From: Lichenicola sp050954785 | Lineage (GTDB): Bacteria; Pseudomonadota; Alphaproteobacteria; Acetobacterales; Acetobacteraceae | NCBI GenBank assembly: GCA_050954785.1 | Contig: JBPBQO010000130.1 | Location: 1-55,789, forward strand | DNA: 55,789 nucleotides | Reading direction: 5' to 3' | In this document: positions 7,378-15,277 of the stretch, one piece after another | Position numbering within the stretch: the stretch's first letter is position 1 | Layout: each line of letters begins with the position of its first letter | Notes under the pieces: model-generated | Told to the model about the DNA's origin: nothing | Databases searched by the model: none | What the model saw: the letters and a program-made list of their open reading frames with translations, nothing else | Made by a program: the position numbers and the translations under genes

Positions 7378-9168
7378 ATGTCACGCCCGCTCGAAACGCT
7401 GCCGTCGCCTGCCGCGGACGTCATCTGGTCGCCTGGCATTGCCGCTGGCTGCCAGCCGGCCGGGCCGGCAGACATGGCGCTGCGACCGGATGATCCGGCC
7501 CTGGCCATAGCGTACCGATCGATCGTTCTGGTCGGACTGATGGGTGCCGGCAAGACCACCGTCGGACGCAGGCTGGCTGGCCGGCTCGGGATCCCGTTCC
7601 GCGATGCCGATGCCGAGGTCGAACGGGCCGCCGGTTTCACCATCGCCGAATTGTTCGAACGTTACGGCGAGGCCGAGTTCCGCCGTGGCGAACAGGGTGT
7701 GATACGGCGCCTGCTCAACGGGCCGCCGATCGTGCTGGCAACCGGCGGCGGCGCCTTCATGGACCCGGTCACCCGTAATGCCGTTCGGAGAAACGCGATC
7801 AGCGTCTGGCTGCGCTGTCCGCTGGAGGTGCTGGTGCGCCGGGTCAGCGGCCGCGGCCACCGCCCGCTACTGGCGGAGGGCCGCCCGCGCGACATCCTTT
7901 CGGCGCTGATCGAGCGCCGCCATCCCTTTTATGCCGAGGCTGACCTGATCGTGGATTGCACCAATGACGGCGTGGAACACACCACCGACCTGGTACACCA
8001 GGCGGTCGCCGGCTGGGTGCCACCACAGCGGGTCGAGGTTTCGCTGTCGCAGGCGCGCTACGACGTGGTGGTCGGCGCCGGGCTGGTAGCACGGGCCGGC
8101 GCATTCCTCGCACCTTTGCTGCCGCAGAAGCGGGTCGTCGTTGTTACCGACGAGACGGTGGCCGCACTGCACCTGCCGACGTTGCTGGCGGGCCTGGCGG
8201 AAGCAGGAATCGATACGGAATCGATTGTCGTCCCGCCTGGTGAAGGCTCGAAAACACTCGGCTGCTTCGGCATGGTTGCCGATCGTCTGCTGGCACTGGG
8301 CGTCGAGCGGCGCACCGCCGTGGTCGCGCTTGGCGGCGGCGTGATCGGCGATCTGGCCGGATTCGCGGCCGCCTCGGTGATGCGCGGGCTGCCGTTCGTG
8401 CAGGTTCCGACGACCTTGCTGGCGCAGGTCGATTCAAGCGTCGGCGGCAAGACCGGCATCAATACGAGTGCCGGCAAGAACCTGCTCGGCGCGTTCCACC
8501 AGCCGATCGCGGTGCTGGCCGATACCGACATGCTCGCCACCCTGCCGATCCGCGAACTGCGTGCAGGCTACGCCGAAATCCTCAAGGCGGGACTGATCGC
8601 CGACCCCGACCTGTTCGACTGGTGCGAAGCCAACGGCACCGCAGTGCTGGCCGGGGATTCGGCGATCCAGGCAGAGGCGGTTCGCCGCGCCTGCCGGTTC
8701 AAGGCCGGCGTGGTCGGCGATGACGAACGCGAGGAGAAACCCGACAACGGCCGGGCCCTGCTCAATCTCGGCCATACGTTCGCGCATGCTCTCGAAGCCG
8801 AGATGCGGTTCGATGGCCGCCTGCTGCATGGCGAGGCGGTTGGAATCGGTTTGCTGCTCGCGTTCAGGCTATCGGTTCAGCTGGGCCTGTGTCCTGTCGA
8901 GGACGCGGATCGAGTCGAGGCGCATCTTCGCCGGCTGGGCATGAAAACGACAATCTCAGATTGTGGATGCACGCTTTCCGCGTCTGCCCTCGTGGCGCAC
9001 ATGCAGCGCGACAAAAAGATGCGCGATGGTCAAATTGCATTCGTCCTCGTCCATAGAATTGGACATGCCTTCACTTCACGTGACGTCGCATCATCAGCCG
9101 TAATAGAGTTGTTGCGAACGCAAGGCTGTATTGTTGAAAACATGTCACGACACTTAAAAAAACCGTAA
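7378..9168 (+). CDS. aroKB: Bifunctional shikimate kinase / 3-dehydroquinate synthase (fused AroK-AroB)
   Basis: A single 596-residue frame joins two enzymes of the shikimate pathway. The shikimate kinase domain spans residues ~45-210, with Walker A GLMGAGKTTVGRRL, shikimate-binding DADAEVERAAG, and ATGGGAF. The 3-dehydroquinate synthase domain spans ~220-590, with PPGEGSKT, GGGVIGDLAGFAA, PTTLLAQVDSSVGGKTG, and the metal ligands in GHTFAHALE and HGEAVG. The kinase phosphorylates shikimate with ATP; the synthase turns DAHP into 3-dehydroquinate using NAD and a divalent metal. They are steps 5 and 2 of the pathway, so the fusion does not channel consecutive steps. Such fusions are known in acetic acid bacteria. 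The start could instead be the ATG at 7474, just before the kinase core; neither start has a strong ribosome-binding site. Confidence 0.95.
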   Translation: MSRPLETLPSPAADVIWSPGIAAGCQPAGPADMALRPDDPALAIAYRSIVLVGLMGAGKTTVGRRLAGRLGIPFRDADAEVERAAGFTIAELFERYGEAEFRRGEQGVIRRLLNGPPIVLATGGGAFMDPVTRNAVRRNAISVWLRCPLEVLVRRVSGRGHRPLLAEGRPRDILSALIERRHPFYAEADLIVDCTNDGVEHTTDLVHQAVAGWVPPQRVEVSLSQARYDVVVGAGLVARAGAFLAPLLPQKRVVVVTDETVAALHLPTLLAGLAEAGIDTESIVVPPGEGSKTLGCFGMVADRLLALGVERRTAVVALGGGVIGDLAGFAAASVMRGLPFVQVPTTLLAQVDSSVGGKTGINTSAGKNLLGAFHQPIAVLADTDMLATLPIRELRAGYAEILKAGLIADPDLFDWCEANGTAVLAGDSAIQAEAVRRACRFKAGVVGDDEREEKPDNGRALLNLGHTFAHALEAEMRFDGRLLHGEAVGIGLLLAFRLSVQLGLCPVEDADRVEAHLRRLGMKTTISDCGCTLSASALVAHMQRDKKMRDGQIAFVLVHRIGHAFTSRDVASSAVIELLRTQGCIVENMSRHLKKP

Positions 9169-9446
9169 CCAATCGGCCACAACGGCTGCGTCGGACGCTG
9201 CCAGAAGCTTTCCCGAGCGCCGTTGCGACCCGAAAATCCTTGAAGGATAGGCACTTCCAGCGATTTCGTTAGCAAAACAGATCGAACTGTGTCTTCTAGA
9301 ACACGGTTAACTTATCGAATGCCTGGCGACGCTGCTGTTCCTCTCTCCAATAGCAACCGAAGGAACTATACGGTGCTTATGCATCCCGATGAGCCTGTGC
9401 CCCCGATGGTTGGTGGCCGGTCGAACGGATCTAGAAGGACGAGACA

Positions 9447-10586
9447 ATGCGTCTGCGCACTGCACTACTTGCAACGACACTACTGGCGGCGAGCTCCGTT
9501 GCCGCGATGGCACAGCCGATCGTCGGTCCCTACGTCAGCCTCGGCGCTGGCTACAACCTGCGTCAGAGCCAGCGCGCTCACTACAGCCCGACCACGGTCG
9601 CTGACGGCACCGGCAACACCGGCGCCACCAGAGATTGGTTTCGCTTTGGCGACGGCTTCAATGGATCCGGTTCCGCTGGTTGGGGCTTTGGCAACGGCCT
9701 CCGCGCCGAGCTTCAGGGCGCCTACTACAACAACAACGTGAACCATCGTAGCCGCACTGGCGAGACCGGTGTCACCACTGGCCACGCCGAGAGCTACGGC
9801 GCCCTCGTGAACGTGCTGTACGACATCGATCTGGCTCGCTTCGGCCTGGCAGTTCCTGTCACCCCGTATGTCGGCGTCGGCGCCGGCTACATGTGGAACC
9901 ACCTGTCGCCGTTCACCACCCAGTATTCCAACGGCAACGTTGATCGTACCGGTGGCACCAACGGTTCGTTCGCCTATCAGGGCATCGTCGGCGCCGCCTA
10001 CAACATCGCCCCGGTCCCCGGCCTGGCACTGACCGCCGAGTATCGCTTCCTCGGCCAGCTCGATCAGGACTCCTACAAGTCGACCTCCTACACCCCGACT
10101 GGTATCCACAAGGGTAATGCGGACTTCGGCGGCCAGTATAACCACAGCTTCATGCTGGGTGTTCGTTACGCATTCAACACCGCCCCGCCGCCGCCGCCGC
10201 CGCCCGCTCCGGTCGTCCCGGCAGCTCCGCCGGCTGAAGCACGCACCTACCTGGTCTTCTTCGACTGGGATCGTTCTGAGCTGACCGGCCGCGCTCGCGA
10301 GATCGTTGCCCAGGCCGCGCAGGCATCGACCCACGTGCAGACCACCCGCATCGAAGTCAATGGCTACACGGACACCTCGTCCATCCATGGCGGCGCTCGT
10401 GGCGCTCGCTACAACCAGGGCCTTTCCGTCCGTCGCGCCACCAGCGTGAAGGCCGAACTGATCCGCGACGGCGTCCCGGGCACCGCGATCGACATCCACG
10501 GCTACGGCGAGAGCCATCCGCTGGTTGCGACCGGACCGAACACCCGCGAGCCGCAGAACCGTCGCGTCGAAATCATCCTTCACTGA
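9447..10586 (+). CDS. OmpA-family outer membrane beta-barrel protein
   Basis: A 379-residue outer membrane protein. Residues 1-22 (MRLRTALLATTLLAASSVAAMA) are a signal peptide. An eight-stranded barrel of the OmpA type follows to about residue 245 (GPYVSLGAGYN, GWGFGNGLRAELQGAYYNN, TPYVGVGAGYMWN, LALTAEYRFLG, FMLGVRYAF). A hinge of seven consecutive prolines comes next, then the periplasmic OmpA/MotB peptidoglycan-binding domain (VFFDWDRSELT, IEVNGYTDTSS, LSVRRATSVKAEL, NRRVEI). Compared with its neighbours it uses many GCT, CGT and GGT codons, as highly expressed genes often do. A GAAGGACGAG Shine-Dalgarno precedes the ATG, and a strong terminator follows. The 278-base upstream gap holds no gene; it includes a short perfect palindrome at 9236-9248. 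Confidence 0.95.
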   Translation: MRLRTALLATTLLAASSVAAMAQPIVGPYVSLGAGYNLRQSQRAHYSPTTVADGTGNTGATRDWFRFGDGFNGSGSAGWGFGNGLRAELQGAYYNNNVNHRSRTGETGVTTGHAESYGALVNVLYDIDLARFGLAVPVTPYVGVGAGYMWNHLSPFTTQYSNGNVDRTGGTNGSFAYQGIVGAAYNIAPVPGLALTAEYRFLGQLDQDSYKSTSYTPTGIHKGNADFGGQYNHSFMLGVRYAFNTAPPPPPPPAPVVPAAPPAEARTYLVFFDWDRSELTGRAREIVAQAAQASTHVQTTRIEVNGYTDTSSIHGGARGARYNQGLSVRRATSVKAELIRDGVPGTAIDIHGYGESHPLVATGPNTREPQNRRVEIILH

Positions 10587-10647
10587 TTTCGATAACGTCG
10601 AAACGGGATCGGTCCTTATCGGTCTCGTCTCTTCGGACAGCCTTCGG

Positions 10648-10675
10648 AAAAGGGTGCCTCAGGGCACCCTTTTTT
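10648..10675 (+). terminator. Rho-independent terminator after the OmpA-like gene
   Basis: An 11-bp stem (AAAAGGGTGCC at 10648-10658 pairing with 10663-10673) closes a TCAG loop and runs straight into a T tract ending at 10675. It sits 61 bases after the porin stop codon and before the GtrA-like gene, so it separates the two transcripts. Confidence 0.93.
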
Positions 10676-10728
10676 CGTTGTATGGACACTGCTGGTATTC
10701 TGCCGATCATCAAGCTTAGCGAAACGTC

Positions 10729-11232
10729 GTGAGCGAGACCGTCCTGAACCTGTTCGAGCCATCCCCGCCGGGTGAGACCCAGCCGCCCGACGGTATGGCC
10801 GTCGACGCGATATCGGCTGCGACTCTTCCCCGACACGGTGGACTGCTTCCGTTGGCGCTACAGTTCCTGAAGTTCGGAACTGTCGGCGCGTTCGGGTTCC
10901 TGTGGGACACGTCGACCGTGTATGCGCTGCGGCCGTTCATCGGCTTCGTTGCCGCGACGTTCGTTGCCTATTTCATCGCGGCCACGATGAACTGGATCCT
11001 CAATCGGCTCTGGACCTTCCGGGGCCGTGGCAGCCAGGATGGCCTGTTCAGGCAATGGTTGAACTTCCTCGGTGCCAACGGCCTCGGCTTCGTGCTGAAC
11101 CGCAGCACGGTGTTCGCACTCGCCTGGTCGATCCCCTTCTGCCTGGACTATCCGGTTACCGCCCTGGCGGCCGGATCGCTGGCCGGGATGTGCGCGAACT
11201 TCACCTTGTCGCGCAGACTGGTGTACCGCTAG
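10729..11232 (+). CDS. GtrA-like family membrane protein
   Basis: A 167-residue protein with about four predicted transmembrane helices (from LQFLKFGTVGAFGFLWDTSTVY to the ALAAGSLAGMCANFTLS region), matching the GtrA/DPMS family. Typical marks are the first helix ...FGTVGAFGF, the NWILNRLWTFRG loop and the final NFTLSRRLVYR. Family members are thought to flip or carry lipid-linked sugars in polysaccharide or O-antigen modification; no glycosyltransferase lies beside this copy, so its pathway is open. It starts with GTG at 10729, while an internal ATG at 10795 is the alternative and lies closer to the first helix. It precedes a cystathionine gamma-synthase-like gene by 55 bases. Confidence 0.85.
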   Translation: MSETVLNLFEPSPPGETQPPDGMAVDAISAATLPRHGGLLPLALQFLKFGTVGAFGFLWDTSTVYALRPFIGFVAATFVAYFIAATMNWILNRLWTFRGRGSQDGLFRQWLNFLGANGLGFVLNRSTVFALAWSIPFCLDYPVTALAAGSLAGMCANFTLSRRLVYR

Positions 11233-11287
11233 CCCGACGCGCAGGAGTGGACTCCACGACGCACCGTGCGTCACCTTGGAGGACGCA

Positions 11288-12601
11288 ATGAGCGACGACC
11301 GCAGCCGCCAACGGACCATCGGCAGCCACGTGCTGCATCCCGAGACACTGATGCTCGGCTACGGCTACGACCCCGCCCTTTCAGAGGGTGCGGTGAAGCC
11401 GCCGGTGTTCCTGACCTCAACCTTCGTGTTCAGGTCCGCCGAAGAAGGCCGCGATTATTTCGACGTGGTCGCGGGTCGCAAGCCAGCCCCGGCGGGCGGG
11501 GCGGGACTGGTCTATTCCCGCTTCAATCATCCCAACAGCGAGATCGTCGAGAATCGGCTGGCGATCCAGGAAGGCGCCGAGGCCGCTCTGTTGTTCAGCG
11601 CCGGCATGGCGGCGATCGCCACCTGCCTGTTTGCGACAACACGTCCGGGCGACGTGATCCTGCACAGCCAGCCGCTCTATGGCGGCACCGAGACTCTGCT
11701 GACGCGAACCTTCAAGGCCTGGGACATCGGCACCGTCGGCTTCCTCAACGGCCTCGACCGAGCCTCGATCGAAGAGGCCGCCGAGCGTGCCATGCAGGCC
11801 GGCCGGGTTTCGGCGATTATGGTCGAAACGCCCTCCAACCCGCTCAACACACTGGTCGACCTGGCCCTGGTTGCCTCGGTGCGCGATGTCATTGCCGAGC
11901 GGCAGGGCCATCGTCCCGTATTGATGTGCGACAACACCATGATGGGGCCGATTTTCCAGGCGCCGCTGCTGCATGGCGTCGACATCGTCATCTACTCGCT
12001 CACCAAATATGTCGGCGGCCATAGCGACCTGATCGGCGGTGCCGCTGTCGGATCGCACGAGATGCTGCGCCCGGTCAGGCTGCTGCGCGGCGCGATCGGC
12101 ACGCAACTCGATCCCCATAGTTGCTGGATGATCGGCCGATCGCTGGAAACCCTGTCGCTTCGGATGCATCAGGCCGCGCGCAATGCCGACAAGGTCGCCG
12201 CATTCCTGGACCGGCATCCACGGGTCGAGCACGTGTTCGCGCTGGGCATGGAACGCCCCGACGATCCGGCGGCCGAACTCTATGCAAGACAATGCAGCGG
12301 TCCGGGTTCGACCTTCAGCATCGAGATCGCCGGCGGTCAGGCGGAAGCGTTCCGGATGCTGAACGCGCTGGTCATCTTCAAGCTCGCGGTCAGCCTCGGC
12401 GGCACCGAGTCGCTGGTCTGCCATCCCGCCTCGACCACCCATTCGGGCGTTCCGGCGGACATCCGCCAAAGTGCCGGCGTAAGCGACGGGCTGATCCGGC
12501 TCAGCATCGGCATCGAACATCCGGACGATTTGATCGCCGACCTTGCGCAGGCGCTGGCAACGCTGGATCGCGCTGCTTCTCCCGACACTGCCGGGGAGTG
12601 A
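11288..12601 (+). CDS. Cystathionine gamma-synthase family PLP enzyme
   Basis: A 437-residue PLP-dependent enzyme of the Cys/Met metabolism family (cystathionine gamma-synthase, beta/gamma-lyases, methionine gamma-lyase). PLP-site blocks are SAGMAAIATCLFA, the phosphate-binding YGGTETL, ETPSNPLN, and the Schiff-base lysine in SLTKYVGGHSD at about residue 243. SLGGTESLVCHPASTTH is the C-terminal substrate-binding block. The exact reaction, synthase or lyase, cannot be settled from motifs. GGAGG five bases before the ATG fixes the start at 11288. It shares direction with the GtrA-like gene and faces the radical SAM gene. No obvious operator was seen. Confidence 0.9.
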   Translation: MSDDRSRQRTIGSHVLHPETLMLGYGYDPALSEGAVKPPVFLTSTFVFRSAEEGRDYFDVVAGRKPAPAGGAGLVYSRFNHPNSEIVENRLAIQEGAEAALLFSAGMAAIATCLFATTRPGDVILHSQPLYGGTETLLTRTFKAWDIGTVGFLNGLDRASIEEAAERAMQAGRVSAIMVETPSNPLNTLVDLALVASVRDVIAERQGHRPVLMCDNTMMGPIFQAPLLHGVDIVIYSLTKYVGGHSDLIGGAAVGSHEMLRPVRLLRGAIGTQLDPHSCWMIGRSLETLSLRMHQAARNADKVAAFLDRHPRVEHVFALGMERPDDPAAELYARQCSGPGSTFSIEIAGGQAEAFRMLNALVIFKLAVSLGGTESLVCHPASTTHSGVPADIRQSAGVSDGLIRLSIGIEHPDDLIADLAQALATLDRAASPDTAGE

Positions 12602-12688
12602 CATTTGCGAGTGAGCCGATTGCGTTCCCGAAGCGAAAGTTCTTGCGCGGTCCGGCGCATTCTCGAACGGCCTTTTTAGGCTGCAGGT

Positions 12689-13738
12689 TCAGGTCCAGTA
12701 GAGCGTTCGCGCCTCGGGCAGGCGTTGCGCCAGGGCATCGGTAATGACGCCGCGCATGGTGGTCATCTCGGCACGCGGCAGCACCCACTTGCCCGTGCCG
12801 AACTTGGTCAGCTTCCGGGTCCGGTCGGCCTCGTCAAGCGGCAGGCTGGTGCCGGGATACCAGCCGGTCAGCACCGACTTCGACTTGTCGGTGAAACGAT
12901 GGGTGATCAACTCGACCGTCAGGTCGGATGTCGGGATCCCGTCGAGGGCCTCCGCCACGTCGGCCAGCAACTGATCGTATTCGAGACGCCATCCGGGAAG
13001 CGGCAGGATCGGCGCGATGGTCAGCCCGACCGGGTAGCCCGCCTGTGCCACCGCACGCAGCGCCGCCAGACGACGGACCATGCGCGGGGCCCCGCCCTCG
13101 TATCGTTCACCAGCCTTCGAGTTGAGCGAAAACCTGATCCGGGTGCGGCCATGATGCGGCAACGACAGCAGGGGCTCGACCGCGTCGAACTTGGTGGTGA
13201 AACGGAGCTGCACCGGAGCGTCCCACATGCCGAAATGACTGATACAGGCAGCCAGACTGCCGGTCAGATGCTCGATGCCCAGCGGATCGGTGTAGCAGGA
13301 GCACTCGAACGTAGTGCCCTCGGCCGCGCGATGTTCCGAACGGGACGTGATGGTGCCGGCACCGAGCAGCGGCGTCAGCTCGCCCAGGATCTCGGGCAGG
13401 TTGGCGTAGGCGCGAACGATCGGAGGACCGCTGAGCGAACCGGCGAGATAACAATATTGGCAATGAGCCGGGCAGCCTTCCGCAAGGTCGAACCGCCAGT
13501 CGGCGCTCGGCGGGATCGGCTGCGGCTTGCGACGGCTGGGCGAGGCCACCACCACCGCCATGGTGCTTTTGGCATCACGATAGCTGTCCGGCAGTCCGGA
13601 CAGGCGGTCCGCCGACAGCCGGACGATCTCGGCCCCGGCGGCAGCGGCACGCTCCACCATCGCATTGCCATGCGCGAAGCCGAGCGCTGCCGGCGTCACC
13701 AGAACGCGCTTCGGGATCCAGTTTCGATCAGTTGCCAT
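12689..13738 (-). CDS. Spore photoproduct lyase family radical SAM protein
   Basis: A 349-residue radical SAM protein of the SplB-like family. The cluster-binding CxxxCxxC is Cys89, Cys93 and Cys96 within AEGCPAHCQYCYLAG. Further on, CSCYTDPLGIEHLTG places Cys148 where Bacillus spore photoproduct lyase has its catalytic hydrogen-donor cysteine ahead of a D-x-(V/L)-G-I-(D/E)-H-L-T motif. Canonical SplB directly reverses the UV lesion 5-thyminyl-5,6-dihydrothymine in germinating spores. This organism type does not sporulate, so the role of such proteins, perhaps another thymine lesion or a repair or modification reaction, is uncertain. The start at 13738 gives the family's usual length. It is followed downstream by nothing in the same operon. 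Confidence 0.85.
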   Translation of the reverse strand: MATDRNWIPKRVLVTPAALGFAHGNAMVERAAAAGAEIVRLSADRLSGLPDSYRDAKSTMAVVVASPSRRKPQPIPPSADWRFDLAEGCPAHCQYCYLAGSLSGPPIVRAYANLPEILGELTPLLGAGTITSRSEHRAAEGTTFECSCYTDPLGIEHLTGSLAACISHFGMWDAPVQLRFTTKFDAVEPLLSLPHHGRTRIRFSLNSKAGERYEGGAPRMVRRLAALRAVAQAGYPVGLTIAPILPLPGWRLEYDQLLADVAEALDGIPTSDLTVELITHRFTDKSKSVLTGWYPGTSLPLDEADRTRKLTKFGTGKWVLPRAEMTTMRGVITDALAQRLPEARTLYWT

Positions 13739-13798
13739 ACACGCTCATGTGGGCGTCCGGGCCACATGGCCAAGACCCCGGAACACGGGTTCGAGCGA

Positions 13799-14686
13799 TC
13801 AATCCGCCGACCGGCTCCACGCGTCGAGGCGAGCCTGAGCATGACGTGCAGCATCGCTTCCCGGCGCCCTCGCCAGCACCCGTTCCAGACAGTTCCGGGC
13901 CTCCGGAACCCTCCCCAGTCCATGATTGAGCTCTGCCGCGTCGAGCCAGCTCGACATGACATCCGGTGCGATCAGCAGCATGCCCTCGAGCGACCGGAGC
14001 GCCGCCTTCAGGTCGCCGGCCAGCAGCCGGCGCTGCACCAGGTTGCGCTGCAGCCTGAGCAGCACGTCGCGTGTTGCCATTGCCCTGGTCATTCCGGGCT
14101 GGAGGGGGATCTCCTCTCCGCCATTCTGCGGCAGCATCGACAGAAGCTGGACGCTTCCGACCGAGGCGCCATTGCCGAACGGGTCGATCAGCATGCGCTT
14201 CTGCTGACGTGATTGCCGCGCGGCGGGCACCGGGTCGGCGCGTTCGTCGGTTCCACGATCCGAACCGGCGACCAGCGCAACCAGGAAATGGCCGGGAAAA
14301 TCGATGCCGTGCCCGTCCCAGCCGGCTGCGCGGATGCAGTGCAGCCAGAGCACGCCGAGTGCCACCGGCAACCCGCGACGCCGTTCGATCACCTTGATCA
14401 GGTTGGCATTGTCGAGATCGTCGTAATGCTCGACGTCGCCACGATACCCATGATGGGCATGGATCAGCCCGGCCAGGGCGCCGATACGCGCCTCCTGGGA
14501 ACGGCCCGACATGATGGCGCCGACCGCGACCGCGTCGCGTGCCAATACCGACAGATGCTCGGACGCCGCATGCCAGCCGCTGCCCGATGCATCGAGCCTG
14601 GCGAGTTGAATGGCGGCCGGGCCAGGGTCGATTTCGACGTCGGGCAGCATCCCGATCGCCGCCAGTGCCTCTCCCGGTTCAACCAT
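13799..14686 (-). CDS. SirB1-like transglutaminase-fold protein with C-terminal TPR
   Basis: A 295-residue protein of the SirB1 family (transglutaminase-like core 2 domain followed by tetratricopeptide-like helices). The core includes KVIERRRGLPVALGVLWLHC, where the Cys could be the transglutaminase-type nucleophile, and GIDFPGHFLVAL with the following His. The tail (RNLVQRRLLAGDLKAALRSLEGMLL to RNCLERVLARAPGS) looks like two or three TPR-type helical pairs. The molecular function is unknown. The ATG at 14686 was chosen because a G-rich Shine-Dalgarno-like run lies about 10 bases upstream. The longer frame needs a TTG and adds 24 residues that do not look conserved. It is 135 bases downstream of the BLUF gene on the same strand. 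Confidence 0.8.
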   Translation of the reverse strand: MVEPGEALAAIGMLPDVEIDPGPAAIQLARLDASGSGWHAASEHLSVLARDAVAVGAIMSGRSQEARIGALAGLIHAHHGYRGDVEHYDDLDNANLIKVIERRRGLPVALGVLWLHCIRAAGWDGHGIDFPGHFLVALVAGSDRGTDERADPVPAARQSRQQKRMLIDPFGNGASVGSVQLLSMLPQNGGEEIPLQPGMTRAMATRDVLLRLQRNLVQRRLLAGDLKAALRSLEGMLLIAPDVMSSWLDAAELNHGLGRVPEARNCLERVLARAPGSDAARHAQARLDAWSRSAD

Positions 14687-14821
14687 GCCGAACAACCCCC
14701 TGAAAACGATGTGCCGCCGCAGGCCCACGATATAAAGGCCGGACCTTGCGTCGACCAACGCTTCAGAATCAGGAAGGAAGCCGAGGAGATGATGCCGGCA
14801 TGCGAGAAACGCCGGATACGC

Positions 14822-15265
14822 TCAGGACGGAAGCAGGCGGTCATCCTCCCGCACGATCACGCCCTTGAGCATGTCGAGCATGTCCTGGCCGCTGCGGGTC
14901 TGGCCGGACACCGCCGCGGTCAGGCCGAAACCGCTGAGCGGGGTCTGCGACGGGTTCGGGCCGGCATAGCCCATCGACCATGATGGAAACTCGCGTGACG
15001 TGATGTGTTCGGCTTGCAGCACGGTCACCGTGCCATGCCGCTCATCCATCTGAATCCGTTCGAATGTATCGGTGACTGCGCCGATCGGACCTTCCAGCAC
15101 CTGGGCGAAACATCCCTCGCTGAACAGCAGGCCGCCGGTGACATTCAGGAGCTCGTTGTTCCGGCGCGAATTCTCGAGAATATCGCGGATACCCGCATCG
15201 GCGCCATCCGGCATCGGCGGCATCTCGTTACGGCTGCAATAGATGACACGATAAAGCTGATTCAT
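14822..15265 (-). CDS. BLUF-domain blue-light photoreceptor
   Basis: A 147-residue short BLUF protein. The flavin-site residues are all present when aligned by eye with Synechocystis PixD/Slr1694: Tyr9 in LYRVIYCS, Asn37 in SRRNN, Gln55 in CFAQVLEG, and Trp96 plus Met98 in WSMGYA. Such domains bind FAD and change the Tyr-Gln hydrogen-bond network in blue light. There is no fused output; the last 45 residues are a likely helical cap that contacts a partner. The gene starts 12 bases after the stop of a PAS-GGDEF-EAL gene on the same strand, with its Shine-Dalgarno in the gap, so that cyclic-di-GMP enzyme is the obvious candidate partner. Confidence 0.93.
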   Translation of the reverse strand: MNQLYRVIYCSRNEMPPMPDGADAGIRDILENSRRNNELLNVTGGLLFSEGCFAQVLEGPIGAVTDTFERIQMDERHGTVTVLQAEHITSREFPSWSMGYAGPNPSQTPLSGFGLTAAVSGQTRSGQDMLDMLKGVIVREDDRLLPS

Positions 15266-15277
15266 CTGGACGGTCCT

